Of a stretch of 64,000 nt of DNA, positions 56,111 to 64,000 are shown one piece after another. The notes under the pieces were generated by a model. That model did not search any database and had not been told where the DNA came from. It worked only from the letters and a program-made list of their open reading frames with translations. The position numbers were made by a program, and so were the translations under genes. Source of the DNA: Streptomyces sp. 378 (GTDB lineage: Bacteria; Actinomycetota; Actinomycetes; Streptomycetales; Streptomycetaceae); NCBI RefSeq assembly GCF_030124145.1, contig NZ_JASKMS010000021.1, forward strand, positions 104,042-168,041, read 5' to 3'. Within the stretch, counting starts at the first letter, position 1; every line of letters begins with the position of its first letter.

Positions 56111-57843
56111 GAGGACTGATCGCTCTCTTCGGTGCGGTGCTCGGTGTACTCGCGGCCGGCGACGGTGTCGCGTTCGTCGGCCGCCGGGAAGGCCTCCGCC
56201 GTGTCGCGTCCGGCGGTGGCGAAGGCGGCGAGTCCCGAGAAGGACGCGTCCGGCGGGACGGCCGCGACGGTTCCCCGCTCGGTCCGCCCGGCCTGCTTCG
56301 ACGCCTCCGTCTCGTTCCGCTTGCTGCGGCGCCGGGGCAGCCCGCCGGGCGTGGTCTCCCCGCTCTCGGCCTGCGCGGCCGGTGGGGCCGGCGCGATGAC
56401 CGTCTCGGAGGCCGGGACGGCCGTGGCGGTGCGGACCTCCGGTGCGGTCGCGGCCGGTGCGGTCGCGGCCGTGGGCAGGGGAGTGAAGTACTTGTGCGGG
56501 ACCACGATCACCACGGACGTGCCGAGCCACGGCGAATCCGCGAAGGTGACGCGGATGCCGTAGCGGCGGGCGAGGGCGCCGACGACCCGGAGACCGATGT
56601 TGGCGTCCTCGGTGATGCCGCCGAGGCCCGCGCCGGGCGCGGTGCCCGCGAGGGCGTGCTCGGCCTCGCGCTTCTTCTCCTCGCTCAGGCCCTTGCCGGA
56701 GTCCTGGATCTCGATGCCGACCCCGTTGGGCACCTCCTTGCCGGAGATGAGCACCGGCTCGGTGGGCGGCGAGTAGCGGGCCGCGTTGTCCAGGAGGTGG
56801 GCCAGGATCAGCGTGAGGTGGTCCACGAGACCGCCGTCGACGCCGAGTTCGGGCAGGTGGCGCACCTGGATCCGGTGGAAGTCCTTGATACGGCCGATGC
56901 CGCCGCGCACCACGCTCAGCAGCCGCTGTGCCTCCTGCCACTGCCGGCCGGGCCGGTCCGAGCCGCCGAGCACACCGATGCTCGCGGCGAGGGAGTCGGC
57001 GGGGCCGAGTTCCTGGTCGAGCTCCATCAGGCCTCGGGCGACGGCCGGCAGGCGGCCGTGCTCGCCCTGCATCTCGTGCAGACGGCCACGGAGCTTGCTG
57101 GTCAGGACGTGGATGCGGTTGCCGATGCTGATCACCGCCTGCTCGGCGGAGGTGGAGCGGTCGAACTCCGCCTCCAGGCCGATCAGGGAGGTGCGCAGCA
57201 ACTTGCGCAGTTCGGTCTGGAGCTCCGAACTGACCTTGGCGCACTGGTTGACCGTGGGCAGCAGGTCGTCGATGGCATCGCCGGCACGCAGCTTCTCCAT
57301 CGCGTCGGGCAGCTGCTCGTCGGCGAGCCGGGCGACCGCGGCGAGCTGGTGGGAGAGCTGCTCCTGCCAGACCGCGGCCTGGTCGGCGAGCTGGGCCTCG
57401 TAGGAGGTGGCCTGCTCGGTCAGCCGTTCCTCATAGGCCCGGGACCGGTCGGCGAGCTGCGTCTCGTACGTGGCGCTCTGGTCGGCCAGACGCCGCTCGT
57501 ACGTCGCGTTCTGCTCGTTGAGCTGGGACTCCAGGGTGGCGCGCTCGGCGGCGAACTTGCGTTCCAGGGCCGCCACATGCTGCTGCCACTGCTGGTTGTG
57601 CTCGGCCTGCGTGGTGCGGAAGGAACCCTCCGCCCGGTGCAGTTGGGCCCGGGTGCGCAGCAGCAGGCGTACGCACACGGCACCGGCCGCCGTCGCCGCG
57701 ACTCCGGCGACGGCCGCGGTTATTCGCTCCGAGCTCATGAACGTGGCGGCAACGGTCCCGCCTCCCAGTCCCAGCGGCAACAACCACCAGCTGTACCAGG
57801 CGACAGGGGCCCGCGCCGCCGGTGGCGGAGTGGCGAGTTCCAT
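56107..57843 (-). CDS. Conservon membrane sensor-kinase-like protein (CvnA type) with 11-residue coiled-coil repeats
   Basis: A 578-aa protein. Two N-terminal membrane helices (about 15-68), a long coiled coil (about 80-165), a helical middle part and an HATPase domain (about 320-450: HLLDNAARYSPPTEPVLISG as the N box, GLGGITEDANIGLRVVGALA as the G2 region) followed by a disordered Ala/Thr/Glu-rich tail. The coiled coil consists of tandem 11-residue units (LADQSATYETQ, LADRSRAYEER, LTEQATSYEAQ and so on). No phospho-acceptor His is evident in the usual place, as for many CvnA. I chose the ATG at 57843 with GAAGG 6 nt upstream. First gene of the conservon. Confidence 0.92.
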   Translation of the reverse strand: MELATPPPAARAPVAWYSWWLLPLGLGGGTVAATFMSSERITAAVAGVAATAAGAVCVRLLLRTRAQLHRAEGSFRTTQAEHNQQWQQHVAALERKFAAERATLESQLNEQNATYERRLADQSATYETQLADRSRAYEERLTEQATSYEAQLADQAAVWQEQLSHQLAAVARLADEQLPDAMEKLRAGDAIDDLLPTVNQCAKVSSELQTELRKLLRTSLIGLEAEFDRSTSAEQAVISIGNRIHVLTSKLRGRLHEMQGEHGRLPAVARGLMELDQELGPADSLAASIGVLGGSDRPGRQWQEAQRLLSVVRGGIGRIKDFHRIQVRHLPELGVDGGLVDHLTLILAHLLDNAARYSPPTEPVLISGKEVPNGVGIEIQDSGKGLSEEKKREAEHALAGTAPGAGLGGITEDANIGLRVVGALARRYGIRVTFADSPWLGTSVVIVVPHKYFTPLPTAATAPAATAPEVRTATAVPASETVIAPAPPAAQAESGETTPGGLPRRRSKRNETEASKQAGRTERGTVAAVPPDASFSGLAAFATAGRDTAEAFPAADERDTVAGREYTEHRTEESDQSS

Positions 57844-58109
57844 CTGCATCCTTCGAAGCAACACGAATCAACAGGGGGGGTGTGGACCGCACTCATGAGT
57901 ACGCACTGCGGGTCGACCGGACGCGATCGCGTCAACTCGCAGCGCCGATGGGAACCTTATCGGGTTTCGACCCCAAAGGATCAACCGCGCCCGCCCGCCG
58001 GAGGTGAGGGTTCCGTCACGCTCCGAGAGAAGGCAACGGGTCGACAAATGGCTTTGCTCCCAGTGGAATTGGCCGCTTGCCAGGTCGCGCGGGTGCACCG
58101 GCCGCCGGC

Positions 58110-58600
58110 GGGCGGTCCGGAACGTGCGGCGGCAGGCCTGCGGCGGAGGCCTCGATCGCCGCGTTCAGATGCCGGCGCAGGGAGGCTCCGGCCGCGAAGC
58201 CCACCCCGCCCGCGATTTGATTGACCGTCAGATTGCTGGACTCCAGCAGATGCCGGGCCCGGGCCACGCGTTGCCGGATCAGCCGGCGGCCCGGGCTGAG
58301 ATCCACCTCGTCGTGGCAGCGGCGGGCGAAGGTGCGCCGGCTCATCCGGGCGTGACCGGAGCGGTCGGCCGGAGTGAGCGGTGCGTCGAGGCGCTCCAGT
58401 GCCCAGGCGCCGGGGGGGGCGGTGCCGGCGGCGCCCCGCTCGGGGACGGGCTGCTCGATGTACCGGGCCTGGCCGCCGTCCCGGGAGGGCGGGACGACGC
58501 GTCGGCGCGCGACGCTGTTGGCCAGGTGGCTGCCGTGGTCCTCGCGGACGAGGTGCGGGCAGATGTCCACACCGAGGCGGGCCCCACCCGAGGCGTCCCC
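58110..58600 (-). pseudogene. Truncated GlxA-type AraC regulator (DJ-1 domain lost, C-terminus frameshifted)
   Basis: The reading frame gives the part of a GlxA/FtrA-type regulator just before and in the HTH domain: LGVDICPHLVREDHGSHLAN, VVPPSRDGGQARYIEQPVPE, then MSRRTFARRCHDEVDLSPGR and VNQIAGGVGFAAGASLRRHL. The N-terminal DJ-1/PfpI ligand domain expected before it is absent. At the C-terminus the expected YRRTFRT segment is found only in the next frame (CRRTFRT), so a frameshift has occurred there. It lies directly downstream of the ADH gene. A dead regulator remnant; a short functional HTH protein is less likely. Confidence 0.6.
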
Positions 58601-58703
58601 GGCCGCCGCTCCCCCGGCGGCGGGTCGGCGCGGCGGTCGTGTCCGGTCCGGTCGCGGACGCGGGCCGTGGCGCCGGTCCCCGGGGGCGGCGGCCACGGCG
58701 GTG

Positions 58704-59810
58704 TCAGAACGTCAGGACCGGCTTGATGGTCTTGCCCGACCTCATCTCCTGGGCCGCCCGGTCGATGTCCCCGAAGGGGTAGGTGCTGATCAGGCGGTGC
58801 AGCGGGAGTCGTCCGTCCTTCACCAGGCGGACCAGGGCCGGAATCATGGTCCGGGTCTCGCTGTCGCCGAGGGTGAGACCGACGATCCGCTTGCCGCCGA
58901 GCAGGCCGTTGACGTCCAGGGCGACCTCCGTGCCGAAGGGCGGGGCGCCAACGACGACCAGGGTGCCGCGGGCGGCGAGCGCGTCGACGCCCTGGCGCAG
59001 GACGCCGACGTTGCCGGTGGTCTCCACGACGCCGTCCGCCCCCTGCCCGCCGGTGATGTCGGCGAGGGCCGCGCCGAGGTCCGTGCCGCTGGTGTCGACG
59101 GTGTGGGTGGCGCCCAGTTCCTCGGCCAGCGACAGGCGTTCGGCGACCCGGTCGACGGCGACGATCCTGGTGGCCGGGGTGAGGGCCGCCGCCATCACGG
59201 CGGACAGGCCGACCGCTCCGGCGCCCAGGACGACGACCGTGCCGCCGGTCTCGGGCTTGAGAACGTTCCACACGGCCCCGACACCGGTCTGCACACCGCA
59301 GCCCAGCGGGGCGATCGACTCCAGCGGTACGTCCGGGTCGATCTTGACCAGGCTCCGCTCGTCGGCCAGGGCCCGCTCGGCGAAGGAGGACTGGCCGAAG
59401 AAGTGGCCGCCCAGGGCCTCGCCGCCCCGGCTGATGGTGCTCGTCCCGTCGGCCCTGCTGCCGCCGATCAGGTTCAGCGGCAGCCAGGTCGCACAATACG
59501 CGGGGTGCCCGCCGCGGCAGTTGCGGCAGTCGCCGCAGGAGGTGAAGGAGAGCAGGACGTGGTCGCCCGGCGCGACGCCGGTGACGGCCGGCCCGACGGC
59601 CTCGACCACGCCGGCGCCCTCGTGGCCGAGGACCCCGGGCAGCGGGAAGGGCAGCCCGCCGCCGGCCACCCCGAGGTCGGTGTGGCACAGGCCGGTGGCG
59701 ACCATACGGACCAGCGCCTCGTGCGGGCCGGGCTCGTCGAGGACGACGTCGGAGAGGGTGAAGGGCGCGCCGCCGGACTCGACGACCGCGGCACGGGTGG
59801 TGGTGGGCAT
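58704..59810 (-). CDS. Zinc-dependent alcohol dehydrogenase (aryl/benzyl-alcohol type)
   Basis: A 368-aa medium-chain dehydrogenase. Catalytic zinc: Cys in TGLCHTDLG and His in GHEGAGVVEAVG; structural zinc: four Cys in SCGDCRNCRGGHPAYC. The nucleotide fold is VVVLGAGAVGLSAVMAAA with an Asp ending the next strand, pointing to NAD. The overall pattern is like XylB/benzyl-alcohol and related dehydrogenases. ATG at 59810 behind AAGGAG. It is downstream of the ALDH gene by 21 nt on the same strand, so together they oxidise an alcohol to its acid via the aldehyde, under the MarR regulator. Confidence 0.93.
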   Translation of the reverse strand: MPTTTRAAVVESGGAPFTLSDVVLDEPGPHEALVRMVATGLCHTDLGVAGGGLPFPLPGVLGHEGAGVVEAVGPAVTGVAPGDHVLLSFTSCGDCRNCRGGHPAYCATWLPLNLIGGSRADGTSTISRGGEALGGHFFGQSSFAERALADERSLVKIDPDVPLESIAPLGCGVQTGVGAVWNVLKPETGGTVVVLGAGAVGLSAVMAAALTPATRIVAVDRVAERLSLAEELGATHTVDTSGTDLGAALADITGGQGADGVVETTGNVGVLRQGVDALAARGTLVVVGAPPFGTEVALDVNGLLGGKRIVGLTLGDSETRTMIPALVRLVKDGRLPLHRLISTYPFGDIDRAAQEMRSGKTIKPVLTF

Positions 59811-59831
59811 CGCGATGACTCCTTGACGTGC

Positions 59832-61286
59832 TCAGTCGAGCGAGACGACGACGGACTTGACCTTGGTGTAACCGGCGAGTGCCTCGGGCCCGTATTCGCG
59901 GCCGTAGCCGGAGTCCTTCACTCCGCCGAAGGGCACCGCCGGGTCGAGCATCGCCCAGTCGTTGATCCAGACGATGCCCGCCTGGAGCCGGTCGGCGACC
60001 CGGTGGGCGCGGGCGAGATGGCTGGTCTGGACGCCCGAGGCCAGGCCGTACGGCGTGGAGTTGGCGAGGGCGACGGCCTCGTCCTCGTCGTCGAAGGGCT
60101 GCACGGTGAGGACCGGGCCGAAGATCTCCTCCTGGATGACGCGGGAGTCGTTGGCCAGGTCGGCGATGACGGTGGGCTTGTAGTAGTAGCCGCCGTCGAG
60201 GTCGAGCCGTTCCCCGCCGCAGACGATGCGGGCGCCCTCCTTGCGGGCCAGGGCGACGTACTCCTCGACCTTCTTCAGGTGCTTCTCGGCCGCCATCGGG
60301 CCGATGACGGTGGCCGGGTCGCGCGGGTCGCCGACCGGCACACCGGGCACGGCCTCGGCGAGGATGCCGAGCAGGGTGGGATACACCGAGCGGGCCACCA
60401 GCAGGCGGGGACCGCCCATGCAGAACTGACCGGTGTTGAAGACGAAGCCCTTGATGACCGCGCCGACGGCCTTCTCCAGGTCGGCGTCCTCGAACACGAG
60501 GTGCGCGGCGTTCCCGCCGAGCTCCATGGTGACGGGCTTGAGCGCCTCACCGGCGACGCTCGCCACGTGACGGCCGATCGCGGTGGAGCCGGTGAAGGCG
60601 ACCTTGTCGACACCGCGGTGCCGCAACAGCGCCTCGCCCGCCACCGGGCCGCTGCCGGTCACGACGTTGACCACACCGTCCGGGACGCCCGCCTCCTGGA
60701 GCAGCCGGGCCATGTACAGGGCGCTGAGCGGCGTCTCGTCGGCGGGCTTGTGGACGACCGTGTTGCCGGCCGCCAGCGCCGGGGCGATCTTCGAACCGGC
60801 CAGGATCAGCGGGAAGTTGAACGGGGTGATCGCGGCGACCACACCGAGGGGCTCGCGCCTGGTGTAGGCGAGGGCGTTCATGGGGAGGTCACGCAGGGCG
60901 CCGTCCTGGCTCTGGGCGAGATGGGCGTAGTACTCGTAGTCGTTGGCCGCGTTGGTGATGTCGACCGCGCCGCACAGCGTGATCGGCTTGCCGACGTCCA
61001 GGCTCTCCAGCGCGGCGAGTTCGTCGGCGTTCTCCCGGATCAGCTCGGCGACGCGGTGCAGTACCCGGCCGCGCTCGCGCCCGCTCAGGCCGGACCAGGC
61101 ACCGTCGTCGAAGGCCTCGCGGGCTGCGCGCACGGCCGCGTCGACGTCGTCGGGACCGGCCTCGGCCACGGTGGTGACGACCGCGCCCCGGGACGGGTCG
61201 ACCACCCCGGTACGCGCACCGTCGGCGGCCTCGCGCCATCGGCCCCCGATGAACAGCTGCCCGGGTGTGCTCTCGAAGGTGGTCAT
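59832..61286 (-). CDS. NAD(P)-dependent aldehyde dehydrogenase
   Basis: A 484-aa ALDH-superfamily enzyme. Key parts: FNFPLILAGSKIAPALAAGN (cofactor binding), TGSTAIGRHV, the catalytic Glu in TMELGGNAAHLVFED, the catalytic Cys in FNTGQFCMGGPRLLV and EEIFGPVLTVQPF. It resembles benzaldehyde, gamma-aminobutyraldehyde or similar dehydrogenases. I chose the ATG at 61286 because GAGGAG lies 5 nt upstream; the frame adds two residues. It is divergent from the MarR gene and followed by the ADH, forming a small catabolic operon with two palindromic operators upstream. Confidence 0.93.
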   Translation of the reverse strand: MTTFESTPGQLFIGGRWREAADGARTGVVDPSRGAVVTTVAEAGPDDVDAAVRAAREAFDDGAWSGLSGRERGRVLHRVAELIRENADELAALESLDVGKPITLCGAVDITNAANDYEYYAHLAQSQDGALRDLPMNALAYTRREPLGVVAAITPFNFPLILAGSKIAPALAAGNTVVHKPADETPLSALYMARLLQEAGVPDGVVNVVTGSGPVAGEALLRHRGVDKVAFTGSTAIGRHVASVAGEALKPVTMELGGNAAHLVFEDADLEKAVGAVIKGFVFNTGQFCMGGPRLLVARSVYPTLLGILAEAVPGVPVGDPRDPATVIGPMAAEKHLKKVEEYVALARKEGARIVCGGERLDLDGGYYYKPTVIADLANDSRVIQEEIFGPVLTVQPFDDEDEAVALANSTPYGLASGVQTSHLARAHRVADRLQAGIVWINDWAMLDPAVPFGGVKDSGYGREYGPEALAGYTKVKSVVVSLD

Positions 61287-61322
61287 CGCCACTCCTCAGC
61301 GTCGTCGCCAAGATTTCAACAA

Positions 61323-61335
61323 ACAGGATTCCTGT
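61323..61335. promoter_or_regulatory. MarR-type operator 1 (ACAGGATTCCTGT)
   Basis: A perfect 13-bp palindrome 37 nt upstream of the ALDH start. It shares its arms with operator 2. Confidence 0.75.
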
Positions 61336-61356
61336 CTGTGCGCAGTCTCTTTACAG

Positions 61357-61369
61357 ACAGGTTTCCTGT
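61357..61369. promoter_or_regulatory. MarR-type operator 2 (ACAGGTTTCCTGT)
   Basis: Palindromic arms ACAGG/CCTGT, extending to GACAGG...CCTGTC (61356-61370), 20 nt before the MarR start. Centre-to-centre spacing from operator 1 is 34 bp, about three helical turns. Confidence 0.75.
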
Positions 61370-61389
61370 CAATGGTCTAGCCTGCCCCC

Positions 61390-61827
61390 ATGCTCGACTC
61401 ACCGGTGACCAAGGCGCCTCCTTCCCTGCTCTACATGGTCAAGCAAGTGGAGCTCGTCGTGCGCTCGCATCTGGACGAGCTGGTCAGACCGTCCGGGATC
61501 ACCGCTCTGCAGTACACGGCGCTCACCGTGCTGGAACGCCACGACGGGCTGTCCGCCGCCCAGCTCGCGCGCGACTCCTTCGTCACCGCCCAGTCGATCG
61601 CGGACCTGGTCCGTTCCCTGGAGGGCCGCGGGCTGGTGCGCCGGGAGCGCAACCCCCGCAATCGCCGGGAGCTGCTGATCCTGCTCACCGACTCCGGCCG
61701 CGAGCTGCTCGCCCGGCACGCCGGGCCGGTCCGGGAGCTGGAGGAGCGGATGGTGCGCGACCTCACGGCACACCAGACGGAGCAGTTCCGCCAGGCGCTC
61801 ACCAGTGCCTGGCACGCGCTGTCGTAA
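61390..61827 (+). CDS. MarR-family regulator of the ALDH-ADH pair
   Basis: A 145-aa winged-helix repressor. The core reads PSGITALQYTALTVLERHDG then LSAAQLARDSFVTAQSIADL, the recognition helix, and LVRRERNPRNRRELLILLTD is the wing. ATG at 61390. It is divergent from the ALDH gene; the two near-identical palindromes in the gap, one near each start codon, indicate repression of itself and of the ALDH-ADH operon, probably relieved by an aromatic or aldehyde ligand. Confidence 0.92.
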   Translation: MLDSPVTKAPPSLLYMVKQVELVVRSHLDELVRPSGITALQYTALTVLERHDGLSAAQLARDSFVTAQSIADLVRSLEGRGLVRRERNPRNRRELLILLTDSGRELLARHAGPVRELEERMVRDLTAHQTEQFRQALTSAWHALS

Positions 61828-61977
61828 CCCCGCCACCCCCTGAGCGCGCCCCCGGAACGCTCCCGCGCACACCCCGGCGCGAACACCGGCCAACTCGGCC
61901 GCAATTCGGAGACATATGTCAATCGAACATGCTCAAATTCACTCGATGGAGGGTAACTTGCAGGGCAGGGAACGGCG

Positions 61978-62406
61978 TTGAGCCGTGGCCCCTCCCCACG
62001 CACGGAGCAGGCTGGAGGCGATCTCGTCGTGCGGCAGGAACCTGCACCGCTCACCCGGCATCTGCGCGTCCGCCAGGAACGGGGGCACACGGTGCTGGAG
62101 TTCCGCGGTGAGATCGATCTCGCCGCGGCCGCGGAGATCACCCCGCACCTGGACCGGGAGACGGACCGCCCGGCCGCCCGGGTCGTGATCGACCTCAGCG
62201 GGATCGAGTTCTTCGACTGCTCCGGTCTGCGGCTGCTGTACCGGGCCCGCACGCGGGTGCTCGACCGGCGGGGATACCTGCTCCTGGTCTGCTCCCACCC
62301 GCTGACCCTGCGTGTCCTGCGGATCACCGGACTGTCCCGGGTGCTGCCTCCGCAGCCGACGCTGGACGCGGCGCTGGAACGGCCGGAGGCGACCTCTCGC
62401 CCGTGA
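61978..62406 (+). CDS. STAS-domain anti-sigma-factor antagonist
   Basis: A 142-aa protein with an STAS domain (about 30-130): HTVLEFRGEIDLAAAAEITP, then the phosphoserine motif VVIDLSGIEFFDCSGLRLLY, in which the Ser of D-C-S-G-L is the likely phosphorylation site controlled by an RsbW-type kinase and a SpoIIE-type phosphatase. Three SpoIIE phosphatases lie elsewhere in this window, but none is adjacent. A TTG at 61978 is used here; a GTG at 62029 (VRQEPAPLTR) with GGAGG 10 nt away is equally possible and would shorten it by 17 residues. A GGGTAA element about 30 nt upstream (61951-61956) may be a stress-sigma -10. Confidence 0.85.
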   Translation: MSRGPSPRTEQAGGDLVVRQEPAPLTRHLRVRQERGHTVLEFRGEIDLAAAAEITPHLDRETDRPAARVVIDLSGIEFFDCSGLRLLYRARTRVLDRRGYLLLVCSHPLTLRVLRITGLSRVLPPQPTLDAALERPEATSRP

Positions 62407-62508
62407 GAAGTGCGCCCCGCGTGCTTCCGCCGAGTCACCCGATCCGCAACTCGGCGGTCTGGACCGGGGCGTGGCGGGCATCCGGACAATAGGAAGGAGG
62501 GCCGTCGC

Positions 62509-63171
62509 ATGACGACTCCCGTCAAGCGCCTCCCCGGGCGCATGCCCGGCTGGGCGAAGGTGGTGGCCGCGCTCGTGCTGGTGCTCGTCGTGTTCTTCGC
62601 CGGGCTCCGGCTGAGCGTGCTCCCGGGCCTGAAGGACCTGTTCGGCACCGAGACGCAGGACCGGTCGGGCCCCGCGCTGCTGAAGTCCATCCAGGACATC
62701 AGCCGTTACGACGCGGCCTCCGGCAACTTCCAGGTCGTCGTGGACCTGGAGAAGGACGCCAAGCTGCTGCCCGACGCGATCCGCGGCACCCGCACCCTGT
62801 ACGTCGGCGCGGGCACCGTCGACGCCTATGTCGACCTCGGCAAGATCGGCGAGAACGACGTGAAGGTCAACGACGACCGCACGTCCGCCACGCTCCGGCT
62901 GCCCCACGCCCGACTGGGCGAGCCCGCCCTCGACCCCGACCGCTCCTACGCGGTCTCCAAGCAGCGCGGTCTCCTCGACCGTCTCGGCGACCTCTTCTCG
63001 GACAACCCCAACGGCGAACAGGCCGTGCAGAAGCTCGCGGTGCGGCACATCGGCGACGCGGCGAAGGAGAGCGAGCTGACCGCACGCGCCGAGTCGAACA
63101 CCACCGACATGCTCGAAGGCCTGCTGCGCTCCCTGGGCTTCAAGGAGGTGCGGGTCTCGTACGGGAGCTGA
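62509..63171 (+). CDS. DUF4230 membrane-anchored protein
   Basis: A 220-aa protein of the DUF4230 family. One N-terminal helix (about 16-38, VVAALVLVLVVFFAGLRLSV) anchors it; the rest is extracytoplasmic and contains the repeating pattern SRYDAASGNFQVVVDLEKDA, YVGAGTVDAYVDLGKIGEND and LRLPHARLGEPALDPDRSYA. Its function is unknown. ATG at 62509 with AGGAAGGAGG upstream. It follows the STAS gene by about 100 nt on the same strand. Confidence 0.88.
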   Translation: MTTPVKRLPGRMPGWAKVVAALVLVLVVFFAGLRLSVLPGLKDLFGTETQDRSGPALLKSIQDISRYDAASGNFQVVVDLEKDAKLLPDAIRGTRTLYVGAGTVDAYVDLGKIGENDVKVNDDRTSATLRLPHARLGEPALDPDRSYAVSKQRGLLDRLGDLFSDNPNGEQAVQKLAVRHIGDAAKESELTARAESNTTDMLEGLLRSLGFKEVRVSYGS

Positions 63172-63366
63172 TCGGCTTCCGAACGGGGCGGCACACGTCG
63201 GCTCCCGGCCTGGAGTGCCCTGGCGAACACGGGGCAACCGAGGGTGGGAACGGTCCCCGGCGACCTCGTCGGGGACGGACCGAGAACGGCCCCCCACGGC
63301 ATCGTCGGCCCGCCCGGGGGTAACCGCCGTGTCACGCAGGGCAGTCGAAGACTGGAGGACCCCCTC

Positions 63367-63933
63367 ATGGCCAGTGCAGCCTCACGTCCCCGGAACACCG
63401 GGTCGGGGAGCGAGCGACGCCCGCTCCCGTGGCCCGTCCGGCTGCTGGCGACACTGTGCGCGTTCCTGTTCATGGTCGCCTTCGCCGTGGTGCTGGCCCG
63501 GCTGACCCTGCAGCCCTCCCCCGCCTCGGAGGCGCTGACCCACAGCAATCTCCAGCCGGGCAGCTCCATCAAGGCCTATCTCGACCAGCCCGAGCTGCGG
63601 GACGCCGTCAAACAGATCGGCGGCAACATCGCGCTCGGCATTCCCTTCGGCGTCCTGGTGCCGGTGGTCGCCCCCCGCACCCGTGGCATCCTGCGCGTGC
63701 TGCTCCTGACGGCGGTCGTGATGCTCCTCGTGGAGTTCGCGCAGGGCGCCCTGGTCACCGGACGCGCCTTCGACATCGACGACGTCATCCTCAACACGAC
63801 GGGCGCGCTCATCGGCTACCTGCTCCTGGGGCGCCGCCTCAGCAGGGCCGTCCACGCGCGCAAGCCGCGCCCGGACCGGGCGGACGAGGAACCGTCCACC
63901 GGCAAGGTCCGGCGCACCGCCGACCGGGCCTAG
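63367..63933 (+). CDS. VanZ-family membrane protein
   Basis: A 188-aa membrane protein of the VanZ family: four hydrophobic helices (about 22-46, 84-102, 107-125 and 135-155), with NIALGIPFGVLVPVVAPRTR, the LVEFAQGALVTGRAFDIDDV motif and the polar NTTGALIGYLLL helix that defines the family. VanZ proteins confer low-level teicoplanin resistance in some species, but most homologues have no known role. GGAGG lies upstream of the ATG at 63367. A basic C-terminal tail follows the last helix. Confidence 0.9.
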   Translation: MASAASRPRNTGSGSERRPLPWPVRLLATLCAFLFMVAFAVVLARLTLQPSPASEALTHSNLQPGSSIKAYLDQPELRDAVKQIGGNIALGIPFGVLVPVVAPRTRGILRVLLLTAVVMLLVEFAQGALVTGRAFDIDDVILNTTGALIGYLLLGRRLSRAVHARKPRPDRADEEPSTGKVRRTADRA

Positions 63934-64000
63934 GCCGCTTCTGATGGATCTCCGTGGGAGAAGGAGCGGCGTTCGGTGCGTGCTCTGGGGGTCCCCCCTG

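Overview
The window is a stretch of chromosome from a Streptomyces (or very close actinomycete). The evidence is high-GC DNA with strong third-position GC bias, many GTG/TTG starts behind GGAGG-type Shine-Dalgarno sites, a conservon (CvnA-D plus P450), SpoIIE-type Rsb phosphatases, a Streptomyces subtilisin inhibitor, a perfect CebR box and an ECF41-type sigma factor. It carries about 50 genes that I consider real and four decayed genes. I saw no rRNA, tRNA, CRISPR array, transposase or prophage.

Layout. 0-10 kb: 3' part of a glucose-1-phosphate thymidylyltransferase, a small unknown gene, a CBS-pair protein, a LysR/PfpI divergent pair and two divergent SpoIIE-family phosphatases. 8.8-17 kb: a secreted S1 serine protease with a repetitive Gly-Ala-Glu tail stands divergent to a four-gene unit made of a cysteine-free double-glycine peptide, an HlyD-like adaptor and two large NHLP-type ABC exporters. 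One of the exporters carries a C39 leader peptidase. 17-20.6 kb: a Ppx/GppA phosphatase, a small acidic protein, then a compact haem-oxygenase-like diiron protein / HemK2-like methyltransferase / CDGSH Fe-S protein cluster. 20.7-25.6 kb: a protease inhibitor (SSI family, Lys at P1), a frameshifted gene, an alpha/beta hydrolase, lactate 2-monooxygenase, and the first of two membrane proteins combining a sigma-factor-like part, a zinc anti-sigma motif and a ricin lectin domain. 25.9-28.8 kb: a Doc/Fic-like toxin-antitoxin pair, an ECF41 sigma factor, a remnant of qcrB, and a hydrolase.

28.8-34.3 kb: a GH9 cellulase with a perfect CebR operator and a Tat-exported GH2 enzyme. 34.6-41.1 kb: a third SpoIIE-type phosphatase, an ArsB/SLC13-like transporter, and the second, larger sigma-like/ricin protein. 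41.5-48.5 kb: an AraC/PhyH divergent pair, an aldo/keto reductase remnant, a TetR-controlled DUF1348-flavoprotein pair with twin operators, a ferredoxin/P450 pair, a block of 70-bp tandem repeats, a LysE exporter and a deazaflavin-dependent reductase. 48.6-52.1 kb: a cation-efflux protein, a glutathionyl-hydroquinone-reductase-like protein, DUF4235, a VOC protein and a PNPOx-family protein. 52.4-58 kb: a class I terpene synthase faces a complete conservon (kinase-like CvnA, roadblock, DUF742, GTPase) whose last gene is a CYP157-like P450 lacking the ExxR motif. 58-64 kb: a GlxA-type regulator remnant, a MarR-controlled ALDH-ADH pair with twin operators, an STAS protein, DUF4230 and VanZ proteins.

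Functionally the window is accessory-style chromosome: secretion and extracellular hydrolysis, signalling (phosphatases, STAS, conservon, ECF), redox metabolism, and several small self-contained regulator-target modules whose operators can be read directly. The parts most worth following up are the unmodified-looking double-glycine peptide with its dedicated exporter, the twin sigma-like/ricin membrane proteins, the diiron/methyltransferase/CDGSH trio, the conservon-linked ExxW P450 and the 70-bp repeat block.
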